Shown here piece by piece: positions 28,001 to 43,000 of a stretch of 64,000 nt of DNA. Location of the stretch: contig CM060199.1 of the NCBI GenBank assembly GCA_030562195.1, positions 32,446,338-32,510,337 on the forward strand, given 5' to 3'. Origin of the DNA: Nipponacmea schrenckii (lineage: Eukaryota > Mollusca > Gastropoda > Lottiidae). The notes under the pieces were generated by a model. It saw only the letters and a program-made list of their open reading frames with translations, did not search any database and was not told the DNA's origin. Within the stretch, counting starts at the first letter, position 1. Every line of letters begins with the position of its first letter. A program made the translations under genes and the position numbers.

Positions 28001-31000
28001 TTGAATATACATGTATTTTATTACTTTAAATCTTGATCCAAGTTATTCTAATTAAAATATACATGTATTTTATTACTTTAAATCTTGATCCAAGTTATTC
28101 TAATTAAAATATAGGCCTACATGTATTTTATTACTTTAAATCTTGATCCAAGTTATCCTTTTTAAAATATAGTACTTTTAGGAATTCTCAGCCTTGAACT
28201 CATTTTACAGATATAGAATCTTCAAAATTGGTCAACACGAAAATTAACATCAATTGATTTAGCTCCTGGGCTCTTAGGCCGGAGAAGAAAAAAATAGTGA
28301 CAATTAAAGTAGTCTGAAATCGAAAGGTTTAAATGTGCTACTGACAGTGTTTCATTATTATGGTATTCTAGACTGCCTGTAAGGCATGAACAATCTGGCA
28401 ACATGTATCTGTTTAAAATTTCAACACTCAGACCTTGCTTCTTTTAATAGTTGTTGTGTTCAGGGTCATATTATTGTGTTGTTTAATGTAAGAAATTGGG
28501 CAGAAAATCTGCTATAAAGATACAAATGATATGCTGTTTCTTTTGGTGTCATGAGTGTTGCAGGAATGACACTGATACTGATTATTTTACAATGTCATGT
28601 CAAACAATTGACACACATTTGTACTTTTGTGTATTTACAGAAAATTATATAATTCAATTCTCTTATTGAATGTAAGATATTTTTGGTCTGTTTTTATTCT
28701 GATGGCTCTAACATACTTTTCAGTTCAAATCGGAGATGATGCATTTATTACTCTAATTTAGAGTTTCCAACTATGTTTCAAAAGATCATCCATTGTTATA
28801 CTTTTACATATTGGGGCTAAACCTGTTCTGTAATTATAGCAGAAGTTATGTTTGAATTGTTGAGAGATACTACAGGTAACATAAACCATAACTAATTAAA
28901 TATTAATTGAAATGTAAATTGTTTTAATGAATTATACCTAGTTGATTACATTTAATATATATTTCTTCTAGTTGAAATCGGTTTAAATAAAATTTCTAAA
29001 ATAGTGTAATTTGTTAGTAATAACAGCAGGCCCTTTAAAAAATTAGAATGAAATGAATGAAGTTTTAAGTCCTACTCTCCTGCACACTATGTACTAATGC
29101 AGACAGGCAACCCTATGCAGTGTGCTATGAAGAAAATATTTGCCGGACCCTCAGGTTAGCGAGTAATCATCTAACTCACTCACTGTAGGATATTGTTGTT
29201 TATTTATATTCAAAAAAGCTTAATATTAGGGTAGAGTCCACACCATTGTCAGGGGGAGCCTACAGACATTTCTTTCCCTATGTAAAATGTTAAAAAAATT
29301 TGAGGGTTGGGTTCTGAAGATACCCTTCTCGTTTCTCCCTAGTAAGTGAAACTTATTGCTATCAGGTGGTAACAGGAATAAAGTTACAATATTGCTTTAT
29401 AGACCTGTTTTATATTGCTGTAGTTATATTATGATCTGTTGAAAGATGTTTAAAACAGATATTGTTTACTGATTGATAAGGTAAACGTTATTAGGTACAA
29501 GTGGCTTTCGTACGGCGTCTGCATCTTTTCTACAAATTCCAAATTATCAATATATATTTTATTCTTGCAATTACAACATGCACTTGCTACAAATGTAGCA
29601 AACATCACATGACAAATCATATCTGCATGTTACAATGGATTTGAAATTTTAAACAAATTTTTTTTTTGTTTTTTTATTAAGATAACATTAATCTTCTTTA
29701 TTTTCATTACAAACTTAAGTTCACCGAAAAACCATATTATCCATAGAAGAAAATGATCTTATTACATCTCATTTAAAAACTCAAATTGCTCGTTTCACTG
29801 GATTAAAAATTTTCAACAAACTTTTTGTTCTATTCTTACTTAAAGTAATCATTAAACTTCCTTCTTCTAATTTTAAACTTTTAAAATGTGAATTTTACCG
29901 CTAGAAGAAAAGGATCTTGTTACATGGTAATTAAACAACTCCAGTAACTCAGCTAATGGAAGATATTTGCTGTGGCAATAAGGGTTTGTTTACAAGGAAT
30001 TATGTCACTTATACCAACTACACATTCATAGTAGCGCATGTAACTAAATAGGTGAAGATTTCCATTAATGATATCTAAAATGCAATGGTGCCATGTTGGT
30101 CAATCATTAAATCTTGCAAAGTCAACAGTTTTTCTCTATATATTTATTAGTGATGTATGTAAAGATCCTTGTTTTTAGGATATTGCCACCTATCAGTATT
30201 GTGAAATCCATGCCAACATTCTTAAAGCTATTAGTTGTAAAGGTTGAGTAAAGTCAAAGACCTTAATTAAGTGCGAACATGGTATTCTTTGTTATTTACT
30301 GTCAGGTAATACTGCCTTCAGTCAACACTGTAATCATGTTATTGTAGAATGGTAGCATTGCGACATAAGAATGATGTAATGTGTTTTAATTCTCATCTAG
30401 ATCTACGTCATATTCTTAAGTTTTTTTTTAATCTTAAAAATTACGCCTTAAAGCCACACATTTACTATTTGTTTGATCTGCATCAGATCAACCCTATCTC
30501 TGAAATAAGAATTGATCAAGCTAATCAGTAATTGTATTTACTTGCAGTTGTGCACCAATTTTTCCTTCCTGCAAGGCACACACTGAGTTATCTAAATAAA
30601 TACTTCATAATATGCAAAGGAATGTGTATCAATATACTTTTATAAAAATGTTATAATTCTTATCGCAGATACAACCAAAAGTGGCCCACACAGAATTTTC
30701 TTGTAGATGTTATGGAAAAGGCCAGTGAAGAATAGAAATTGGAATTTCAAGGTTTCAAGGAGTAGAAGATTCTGGTACCTAAAAGATGAAATGAAATGGA
30801 GTTATAAACCATGTTTCCACTTGGCCAAAAAGCTGGCTTTAAGCTAGCTTTTCCGTGTTTCCACTTGTAAAATTGCCGAACCATTACGGTTCAAGAACCA
30901 AAAACCTCCCTTTTTGCATTCGGCAATTTATTGGGGGCTAGATGAAAGCTAGCTTTAACCCTTTGATAATTTAGATAGAACGTCATATACCCTAAGCTCC

Positions 31001-34000
31001 AAGCAATATTTCTTAATTTGTATGACGTTAACGTTGTATGACGTCACTTTACAACAGCCGGTTTACCGGCTCATCGGGTATATATCATATAAGGATAAGC
31101 CGGTATACCGGCTCATCGGGTTGAAAGGGTTAAAGCCGGCCTTTTATCGTTCGCCAATAGAGAGGTACTAGTTTTACGCTCCCATGAGCAAAATCGGTTG
31201 TCTTGTACATTGTGACCTGTCAATAATATGCCACTTTTTTGATCGAAACTATAGTGGTTTTGTGAACCAGATAAACTAAGTGGAAACACAGCGTGTTCAG
31301 CAATAAAGCTGACTTTAAAGTTAGATTTAGTTCACTATTCTAGGTGGAAACCCAGTTATACATTCTAGTTTTACCATACAGATAGACAGACAACTAAAGT
31401 TTTTATACTTGGTAGCACTTTTCATTGTATGTGTCTTCTGAATGACAGTTTTTCTGACCTGCTGCATTTTCATACTATGCTAAAACAATTTGAATCTCTC
31501 AATTGAAGATATCAGTATGTGTTTTACAATATAGATGGGTCAGTGAGTAAATCGAGAATTCTTTTACTTTGGTTTTATATTTTATGAGTTTCTGTCCAGC
31601 TGCACCTGAAAGAAAATTCTCATGAAATCAGACAGTAGGCCTTGGCAGAAATAAATCCAGAAGTTTTTTTTCTGTAGTATGGAGATTGGGGAAGATTAAT
31701 TGAGCCATGTGGTCGGAGGTTAAAATAAGTATATTTACAATACAAGAGATTTGATAATGATGTCAGGTATTAAGAAATCTACACAAATTTAAACCAAATG
31801 TCAAACAACAAGGTATTTTACCATCATTTTAAATGTCTTATTGACTGATAAGAATAAATAGTACTTTGTTTTTAACTCTTAAAATGTCCAATGTGGAGGA
31901 GTTTGGTCTGTGACTTTCATTAAAGTTATGGGATAAAAACCATTTCAATAAAAAACCAGAAAACATCTGTTTGGAGATAAAATAGTCTAGATGAGAGCAA
32001 GTCAGTTAACAGAGTCAAATTTTACAGAAAAGTCAATAAGTTTTTAATTTTAAAGAGTATCTTGCTCTTTCTAGGACTAGCAGTTGATCAGTGAGTTAGA
32101 TCTGAAGGTCAAGGGTTCAATCCCAGCAAAGGTTGTGATGAACTTTCAGATTTTTTAGCCTGTTTCAACCTGTCAGTGATGCAGGTAGAGTAGACTCATA
32201 ACGATGTATCGGCAGAATTTTTTTTCATTGAACATTGCATTGCCTGTCTTCATTAGCCCATAAGGTGCAGAGAAGTAGGACTTAAAACTCATTCATTTCA
32301 TTACATTGTTTTTGAGAGATGAGTTACCTTTAATGTGTGTTGATTCTCTGGTTACAGAATCTTTGAGATATAAGATGGAGAGAGAACCACCTTTATTATA
32401 TTTAGTGCTCAATTATTATGACACTGGTTCAATCTTTGAATATTAAAGAAATTCTGTTTGTCTATGCCAGCTATATTAAGGTGGTATCTTTTGATAGAAT
32501 ATTTAAACAAAAATTAACAAATGTTCCTTCTTCATTGAAAACTACAGAAATTTTAGGATATATGCCACCATATTCTGAATAATATAAAATAATGATGACA
32601 ATACTTTGTGCAAATTATAGAAATTGTGTAGTTCTATATCACATTGATTGATAATGTTTTCCCTTTACTTGATTCTAAGGCAGGCTTCTAGCAAATAACA
32701 GAAACATAAAATTACCCATGGAAAAAAGATTATATCATTTTAAAGAAAATATTTAAAAAAAAATTAACAATACATGAAATCTTTCTGAAACTACAGAACT
32801 TCTGTGTGTCTACTTCATCTATATTTTGTGTGTGTAAGATAGATTAAATAATGACAATTCTACCATCTTGGTTGTGTATTGTTAGGCTCACAATTTTTTA
32901 CATCAAAGATAATTTTTTAAACATTAAGTATATGTCTAGGGAAATAGATTAACTTTAGATTAGAGAATGCCACTTTTTATATACTTAGATTTTTTCCATT
33001 GATGTGATTAGGTTTTTTTTTTGGTTTTTTTTACTTCCTTTTATCAATTCTGTTTTTACCTTCAATTTGAAGAATAAGAAGAATCCCTACAAGATGGTTT
33101 GAAGCTTAAATACTTTCCACAAATAAATGTTAAATTTAAATACCACTTAATGTTGATGTTGCATGCAATTGCTGGAAGGTATGTGAACAAAAGGAATAAC
33201 ATGAATCTAAAATTTTAAATTATTATCAAAAAATAAAAAATTGGATTAGATGTAATATTTTATATAAAATATCGAAAATAGAGCTTTTGAAAGCAATACA
33301 ACAGGAATAGACAGTCGTAGAATGTATTTGTGTTAATAAAAAACAAACATATTTTCAACATATGTTTTTATAGAGGACAATATCAAAAATTTTTCAGTTG
33401 AAATTTGTAAGTGATTGCTTGCATTGTGTTTCTTAGTAAAGACATTCTACGACTTATTTTTAAGACGGTTATTCCTGTTCTGTTAGAAATTAAAGAAATA
33501 AACCTTTTGCTTTCTCTGACAATAAAATTATTTTCAAAATATTCCCCTTTGATAAAAAATCATAATTGTGGATTCTATTTCGAGTCAAAAACTTTCATCT
33601 TTCTTTCATCTGACTAGAATATTTTTTAATTCCTCCATTTCCTTTCATGTGCCTAAATCGTTAATTTTTAAACCTTTTTTTGTTTACATTGTACCTTCTT
33701 CCGTCTTCACTTGAGTAGTGAGTCCTCCTTCACTTGTTGGGGGTTTTTGTCTGGTATTTTTCTGGTTTCTGTTTAATCTAGCGATTGGTTTTAGCTACAA
33801 ATTTCTCTTAGTCAGTTACTGTTGAAAGATCCATGGGGACTCGAATTATTCAATTTGGTAAAAATATGTCATGAAAGTAGTAAACATTGTTCTTGTTTTA
33901 TTAAAGTAATAATGTCTTAAAAATTTAGTTCTCAAGATCGGTCAATATGAGTGTATATTCGTCAGTGAACTTATCTGGTGTCATAAACACCTGTAAAATC

Positions 34001-37000
34001 TATAAAACTTACAGAAATACTTTATTATTGAAAAAAGCTTAATAAATTTACTGCAGGTATGAATATATGCCTAGTTCAAAAGTTTAATCTAAGACGCAGT
34101 ATTCCTGTAAATAATTTCTAAGAGGTTTTTTTTATTATATGTATTGGTGACACTGATAGCATCAGTTCATAATATCAATTTTATTAGATGTATTTAATTC
34201 TAATAAATCTTGTAGAAATATGCATTTTATAGTAACACTATCACTAGTTGTTTAATTTTTAGGACTCTTCACTTTTTTCGAAATTCCAAAAACATCAGCA
34301 CATCTGACTGAAAATTTAAATGGTTCAAATGGATAGAAAAATTTCTTTAAAAGATGTTCTATTAATCTGATCAAATGGCTTCTCTGTACTAATTTTTTGG
34401 TAAATGGAGTTAGTTTGAGATTCATCCTGATATTTTACAATCATTTTTGTATCTTACAAATTTTTTTCATTGATCCTAATATAGACTTATTATTTATATT
34501 TCTTTCATAAAATGATTGGTGCTCTTTAGACAAATCAGGATGTAAAATCAACTATGTTACGATTTGTATTCCCTTCTGAATTTTGGAAAATAGTTTCTTG
34601 ATGGAATGAAGTTTTTCACAAATTACATCCTAGCATGTTTTAGCTTGTAGATTAAAATTCAAAAAGATCTAATTCAAACCAATTTCTATTGTTATAAAAA
34701 CATGAAATGCTTTCTTGTATATAATGTTTTTCATGTATGTTTGTTAATAAATTCATTGTGCAAGGTTTCATTTTTTTGCATTTAGAGATTTCAATACCAG
34801 TAGTTGTCATTATTTTGTTGTATACAAATACACAATCTAAACTATTCAGATTCAATTACATCTGCCAGTTGTTGCTTTGTTTTTGTGTTTTTGTTTTTTA
34901 ACTGATAATATATATTTCAGGGCATGAATGATGATAGAACATATTTAAAGGATAAGGAATTCTTCAGTTTACTTTCTTTGATTTTTACCATAGACAGTAA
35001 GTACTGGTACTGTTATAGTATCTTATATTAATCTGGGAGAGTTGTATTCAATTTCAAACATTGATTAGTTTTTAAACTCATGAATAATTCTCAAGACTTT
35101 TTTCAAGGGCATTCTGTGTTTTTTGACAGTCGAAATTTTTGTTGTTCAAATTTATGAACATTTCACACCAAAATTTAGCAAAATGTGTACCTGAAACATA
35201 TCTGAAACTAAAACAATCTAATTATTGATTTTTAAAATTCTTTTAAAAGATTACATGAAAATAACATAGTAGGCCTACATCATTGTTTGTTAGGTGTAGG
35301 AAAGCTGTTAAAAATATTTCAACAAAATAAATGTATCATTAAAGAGAAATGTCTTTGTGATGTGGGAACATGAGTGTGTGAACAAGGAATTGTGAAAGAA
35401 TTTTCATTCTTAATAAAATTAAGTAACATAATTAAGGTCCTAGACATTATTATATATTATTAAACATAGAAGTGTAATATGTTATAATTATTGCGGTGCA
35501 TCATCTAAAAAAAGCCTTGATGGTAATAACGAATGGATATGTCATTAGAAATTCAATGATTTATCAGACTGACTTAATTTAGTCCTAATCACAAGGTTGT
35601 ATTCTATAAGGTGACATTTTGCTCTTGATGAGCTGTCAAAAACTGACATTAACCATTGACTATTACTGAATAGTAACGTCACAGGACTAAAATTTGACTA
35701 TAATGCATATGATGGTAATTGTTTGTTGTCTTAAAGAAAGAAGTCTGTCTCCTGAAATTATTCTAATTTCTTAGAGAAGAAAATGATGTTTTTGTACTTT
35801 CATTTTAACTTTAAATATGTCTGTTAGAGCCTTTAGAGCCAATTTTCTTCCAATTTCCTACAATTTGTTCTTTATGCATTCAATTATGTCCCCGGCTTGT
35901 TGTTCTCGTCTTGACTTCACAGTTTCAAGATATTCAAGGTATTGATAACTCATAATAGATGTTTTCCTTCTTACTTCCTGATTGTCTTCTTTTTGATGAA
36001 TGTAAGTGGATGCTGCAGTGGCTCAATGAGTTATATGCTTGCTGGCTAATCTGAAGGTCCAAGGTAAACATTTGGATTCTTCAACCTGGATTCCCCTTGT
36101 CAGAGATGAAGGTTGAAGGAGCTGACAAGAAAAAGTGTCAAGTCATTCAAACCTTGAAAGTGTAGAAATGTATGATTTACCCTCGTATTCATGACTACAT
36201 CTTTAATATGATATGTTATGTCAGTTTTGTTCATCTGATTTGTCAGCTTTATCCCTATTACATACTGCTTATCTATGTTTATGACTATGATTGTTACAAG
36301 ACCAGATTTGAATGACATTAATGTCTTGTTATACATCATTCAGAGAACAACAGATCAATAGCCATCTCATTTACTGATGATTTTAACATAGAGTGTTGGT
36401 AATTAACAGGATCAGTGGTTTGAAACAGAACAGCTGCTGTAGCATCATTAACTACTTGTTAATCATCAATATTCAATGTAATGATTATCAGTATAGTCTC
36501 TTAATGTGGCTCTGTTAAAGCATTTATTCAGATGGCACCACTGCAGTTGATGACAACAAAAATTTACTGTTTAAAAACTTAATTTTATAAAACTAGCCTG
36601 TAAATGATTAAATGTTTTGCGTTATTATCCATAATATCTCCCTTTTATGTACATGTGCATGCATCAGTTGTGCAAAATTGTGGAAAAGATAGGTGAAAAG
36701 TACAATTAGGGTATGTTTTGGGACTTCATCAAGTAAAAAAAAAATCACCTGATAACATGCATAAGGTATGTAAAAAGTCATTACAAGTGAGTAAAAAAAG
36801 TACCTAGGATTCAGGACTTATCAGCTGCTATCCCCTGACATTTTTTTGACAATAAAAAAACAATAACAACACATTCAGCTTACTTTTATGTATAGACTAC
36901 AGTTTTGATCAGATTTTTATTTCAAATACCGGTATTTGTCTGCTTGTGCAATGCTGTGTTTCTGTATGCTGTCAAAATATACAAGTTATAACTTTCAGTT

Positions 37001-40000
37001 TGTCTACAATACATACTAATGGTTGAATTCTGTTTTCTATTATTTAATGACAATGATGACATTGATTCTGTTTTGCCTTAAAAATACTTTTTACATACAG
37101 ATTGTATAAGCAAATTTTGATAACACTTGATTGCATAGTTATGAAACTTATAGTTTTAATGAACAGATTAGAGTTCCAAAGTGAGACTAAATTGCCATAT
37201 AAACATCATGGTTTGTTTGTATCAATGTGAGAAAATCCAATGTTATTGCAGAGAAATCTGTTTTTTGTGTGGGCAGACTTCACAAGAATTTTTTGGAAAT
37301 TTCTGGTTTTATAAGTTACATTACTGAAATGGCTTTTTATTTACATAACTATCAGTGCTTGACAGATTAAAAGCTTTTTCTAACACATACACCTAAAAGA
37401 GTTTATAGCATAGTTATCTGCTTTTATAATTCACTTTGAAATGATGCTTTTATAATTTACTAATTCAGTCTTGAAGATTAAAACTTTTTCTAACAATCCC
37501 TAAAAGATTTAAGCATGTTATCGATTTGTACTTTTTAATTAAATTGTTTTTAAATAGATGTGTTAGAATTTTAAAATATCAATAAATGTCAAAAGTGATT
37601 TAAGTCAAATATTAAGTATAGCTCGTCTGCCATCACTTGACATGAAGCCAATCACACCACAGTCATAAGAGAACAATCTCTTGGTCTACTGACTTTTCTG
37701 ACATTTTTTTTGCATCTAGTGTTTCCGCCTTCTGCACTATTATTCCTGGAAGGATAAGCTAGATAATGGTGTATAATGGATAAGGATAAGCTCATTTGTT
37801 AAATCAGATTTTTTGTAATTGTACTGTTTGTAATTATAAAGTTGGTGAACAATTTTAAATATGGCATGTCACTACTTTAGAATACTAAGCTTTCAATATT
37901 TTTTAAAATATCAATCAACTGCACTGCACACCAAGGTGATTATTTTTCCTAATTTTAAATTCAATTAGAACTGCGTTGCAGTACTGAAGGGTTCCTCTTA
38001 AAGGTTTTATTTAAAAAGTTAACATATGTCTAAATGTTAACAAAATCAAGTGATATTAGAACTCTTTAACAATTCATGTGTTGCCATTCAAATTAAGTTC
38101 AACTGGCCTCACTTCCAGTAATATTGCGTGACAGTGTTCCACTCAAGTTTCGTAAAGATCGCACCGGTAGATTTTGAGAATTTCAAAGTGTTCATACTAA
38201 TATAACTTTATGTCACAACAGCACAGTTGTGAGAATTAAAATATTATAGACAATTGTATGTACTTTGACTTTAAGATAAATTTTCACCTGATCAATACAA
38301 GTATGAAAAAGTCATACATTGAGTAAAAAGTACTGAAAGATAAATGTATTCCCTGATTTTTTTACAATAAAAAAATAATACTTTAGTTAACTTCAAATGT
38401 AAACAATTTAAGTTTTATAAAATATTGTAAAAATTTGATTGCTTTCAAGCTTTTTCTGTTGGTCAATAATACAAGTTAAACTTTCAGTTTGTCTAAATAA
38501 ACTATGGTTAATTCATTACATGTATTTAAAATTTGGCATTGATTTGTTTTGCCTAAAATCTTTTTACAAATTGAATGAAATTTTAAAACTTATGCATTTA
38601 TGCAAATTTAGTTTTAATGAAGATTAATTCAAAGTGGGCTAATTCATACTTAACACAATTATTGTATCAATGTGAGAATCCAATGTTATTAAAACGTTTT
38701 TGTGGCAATTACAGATTTTTTGGAAATTTTGGTTTTATAAGTACATACTAAATGTTTTAATTTAATATTATCAGTTTGAAAATTAAAGTTTATAACAATA
38801 ACCTAAAAGTTAAAATTCTACTCCACTTTGTATTTAAAGAAATCTTATTTTTGCATGATTTTAATCAGTTCTGTGTAAAAGGGAATTGAAATATTTGTCT
38901 TAAATTGCATTATTAGTTATAAAATACGCTTGCCAATTGAAAACATTCAAAATCACCAAATAAACTTCGCATGCAAATTTGAACTTACATTTGTAATCTT
39001 TTAGTTCGAACTTCATTTATTCCGAGAAATAGAAATAATTGTAAAATGAAGGATAGCATTTTTAACAGTTTTTTGTAATTGTCTTGTAAATATAAAGTTG
39101 AACAATTTAAAATGCATACACTTATAAATAGATTTTAAGTTTTAAATATCAATAATGCTTTGCAAACTAGTGTATTCTTCGCAAATCCTGGAGGAACTAA
39201 TTATGTATTTTAGTTTAAATAATATGTAGAGTTACAATTCTTTGAAAAAAAATAGATTTCAGGTTAGAAATGAGACACCATCTTAAAAAAAAAGACCATT
39301 TATGCCACTGCTGACAGTTCTGTAGGCTTTGTTATAGGTGTTGTTCATTGATGTGCATTGCTGTTTGACATCATGTAGCAGATAGCTCAAGGTTCATTTT
39401 ACTTTAATATCATTTTGATATGAATTAAAACTTCCTTTATTGTGTAATGAATATCTTCTAAAAGCTTTAGATTTACATTGTTTCACCCTATTGTTGTTAT
39501 TGTGTCTATTCAACTAAGAAGGAAACCAGGTATAAAGGCATTCCATCATCTTGCTTCCTGCTATCTTAAAGAATATATTGTCATTATAAACTTTCCCTTT
39601 CATGAAACACGTATATTGTAAAAGGTCTTATTTCACATCCTTTTCGCCTAAAGCTTTTAATAGCTTAAGTCATTTGATCTAAAAGTCCTAGATTTTCTTA
39701 AATGATTATTATTTTTTATTTATTTTACTGTTTTGCTAGAAGTTACTTAATGGGAATTCATTATTAAAAACCATAAGAAGTATTTTGTTTAAAAAAATGT
39801 TCTAGAAGAGTTTATCATTTTACTATAAGAATGTTTTACTTTTGCGATGTAGTTAATAAAAGAAAAATAATACCTAGCTCAAGGCACTATAAAATTAGAT
39901 TTGCAGGAATTGTTTAAATATCACATTCATAGAAAATGTTCAATCATTTTGTTGCCTGTTCTTATCTAAATTATTCAATACATATTTTTGCAAAATGTTT

Positions 40001-43000
40001 GATTTGTTAAGATTAAAAATTATCTAGATTTTGTCAGTATTATTTCTTTAGGGCATCATTGGAAAAAAAGTTTTTTGAAGCTCATCTACGCATTTGATAT
40101 CTGGCTAATATGTTGGAATGATGCATATCTTGGAAGTATCATCCCATAAACATCTCTGATGGAGGTACCATAAACATCTCTGATGGAGGTACTATAAACA
40201 TCTCTGATGGAGGTACATATAGTTGCAAAGAAAGCAGAAATCAATAGTCAATAGAGGACATACTGCCCTATAAAAGTATAAAAGGAACTTAAATAAATGA
40301 ATATTTACTATCAATAACCTTCTTTGTATAAAACAAAATAAATTTTATCTTTTAAATGAATTAGATGTAGAATGAATCTACAGTGCACAGAAAAACATCA
40401 TCTTTGTTGAATGAAAATCCAGTCATTGTTTTTGATTAAATATGTCTGGAAGGGAAGTTATTTGTCCAAGGCATTTATTTGAATAGAGATAATTCCTGTT
40501 TTTACTAACAATATTTAAAACTGACTTAAAGAAGACATTAACTGAAACAACCAATATTTAGAAACAGAAAGAATGCTTGTCAGATGTGGTCTTATCATTT
40601 GTATTTTGTTCATTTTAGATCAAGTGGAAATTGAAGAAAAACAGAGAAATGATGCTGACTTGGCATTAATCTGGGAGAAAAAACAAAGTGATATTGATAA
40701 GAAATTGATGAGTGAAAGAGAAGATTATGGAGATATATTGTTAGTTAATACCATAGATATTTATAGACATTTACCACAAAAACTTTTACAATGTCACCAA
40801 TGGTAATTATCTTGTTTAGTTGATCTACTTTAAATTTGTATGTGTATCCTTTTAAGATGTCAGATGTTTTAAAGGGATATTAGGTCTTAGCATGGACAAT
40901 GAACTTACCTGGTGTCATAAAGTAACAAAATCCCTTCAAATCTGGAAAACTCACAAAATTAAATCATTTTGGAAAAACACTTAATCAATTTATTAAGCAT
41001 TTTTCAATAATCAAATGCATTTTTATGGATAACTACTTTTTGGGTATTTTTTAGTTATTTATGGCAGCAGGTATATTTACTGATGAATAGAGCTCTTATT
41101 GGTCAAGTTTACGAATTTTCAAATTTTATGTTCGGTCTAAGACCTATTATCCCTTTAAAAGGTCTGTGATCACGATTATGAGTAAGATGGGGGTTGTTGT
41201 TTATTACATGAGTTTATAAAGGTGAATAAAAAGACACTTTCTTCTAATTGAAAGTAGGTATTACTGCATTAAATAAAAGCTTCTTATGCCTTTACATGCT
41301 TTCAATATTTCCTTTGAATTTAAACAGATTTGTAAAACATCAGAAATGAATCTGAAAAAATGAACTAACCTTTTCCAGTAAAAAGCTCTATTGTATATCA
41401 GTTGTAGACATCAAAGCTTTAAACTGTCTAATGTTTTATTTTTAGATGGTTTCATAGACTTAAAGATAATTATGTTGTCTGATAAATTCTATTTTGATAT
41501 TGTACTTGTGGACAATGAATATCATTTGATTTTTATGATAAAAGAATGTCAACACATTTTTAGGTTTAATTAGATGATAGTTTTATTTAATTAAGCCTGA
41601 AATACGTTGCTATTCTTCATCAGTTAATGAGGAAAAATAAATTGCTATCAATTCTTCATTATCTGCCTGGACTACAGACAGTTTAAAATCTAATCAAATA
41701 CAGGTGCTTTAAGTTAGGAAAATTAATTAAAAAGAAAGCAAACAAATGTTATTACACACAAAAAGTGAAGATTCATTAATATTATTATGCTCTCAAAGCT
41801 ATGGAAGGCTGAATAGCCCAATATTGAGACGTCTTAATACTTATACTTAATACATATTCCGTCATTTGTTAGTCATTTTAAACATTTGTTTAACAAAATC
41901 AACATTTGTTTATAAAAATCAAAATTTGTTATCTAAATCAGTAATTTGTCAAGTAAAATTTGTCTTAGTATAATTCTACTTTTTCTTTCTATTAATTCTA
42001 AATTAAAATACACAAGTCTCCCTTAACATTTCTTTCGTAAAAATTCTTCAAATACAAAATCTTGCCCAACAAATGTTGCTTAACATTTCACCAAATACAT
42101 TTCTCGAATATAAACCAAGCCACCTGTCTTCATAATTGTGTACATTGAAATTATGAAGACAAGCGGCGCTGATGGTTGTTAGCATATCTGATATAGACTA
42201 ATGATAGTGACGTAATGCTAAACTGAAAATAGTCTTCTTATTCCGTACTGAGAATGGGACTGTCTACTGAATATTTCTATTTTCATTATATTTATTCCTT
42301 ATGGGGACTAGCCTGTGCACAGACCAACGAAGCGACGTGATTGGGCAAATAAGACTTCCGTTGTGGGGAAAAGAAGTTAAGAGTAGTCCATTCATCAGAA
42401 AATTATCGCCGAAACAATTGCCTTCTTATTGTTGGAATCCAAAAAAGGCCTACCATGGGTATGATCAGTCAGTTGTCTGAACTACAGCCAGAATTCAGTC
42501 GTCAAAACACCAATATCGATGATATGATTAACAATGCTACTTTATTATCAATGCTATGCCTTTTACCAGTCTAGGCCTTGCAAGGAGTCTAGGCCTGTTT
42601 ATATTATTATTATTAACGCACTGTCACTGGAGTTTAAATAATTATTGATCAGTTAAAAGTCTGTAGATCCATCTGAATATTACAGATACTGGGCCATTCC
42701 ATATGTTATTTTATCTCCTTTATCACACCTTGAAATCTATAATCCCTTACACTCACAGCCATACACACAAATCTCTTGCTTCCCAATCAATTCCTCTTCG
42801 CCACAAACAAATAAAGAAACTACGTCTTTCTGCCCAGTACTGCAATTCTAATCGTAGCATCTGGGACCTTTTTCTGAGGTTCTAAAGGTACCAATGAAAG
42901 TATGTTGTCTTCAGAATGTAATACTTTCTATTTTCATTCAATTTCAGAGTATTGATTTCTTTGGTGGTGATGCTATTTTCTTTAATATCTCTATTTTCAA

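Larger units (their letters stand above)
22078..34920 (+). other. 12.8-kb intron between window exons 1 and 2
   Basis: Holds a SINE copy at about 24990-25300, the 51-bp minisatellite at 26871-28171, a minus-strand SINE remnant at 29040-29195, the MITE at 30807-31357, a SINE at 32060-32320, a weak ~250-bp direct repeat at 32500-32880 and a degraded TTAA MITE at 33905-34106. The remainder shows nothing gene-like. Confidence 0.75.
34997..40618 (+). other. 5.6-kb intron between window exons 2 and 3
   Basis: Holds a SINE head at about 36010-36150, the decayed duplication at 36741-37920 and 38284-39160, and three 24-bp units at 40143-40216. Nothing else recognisable. Confidence 0.75.
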
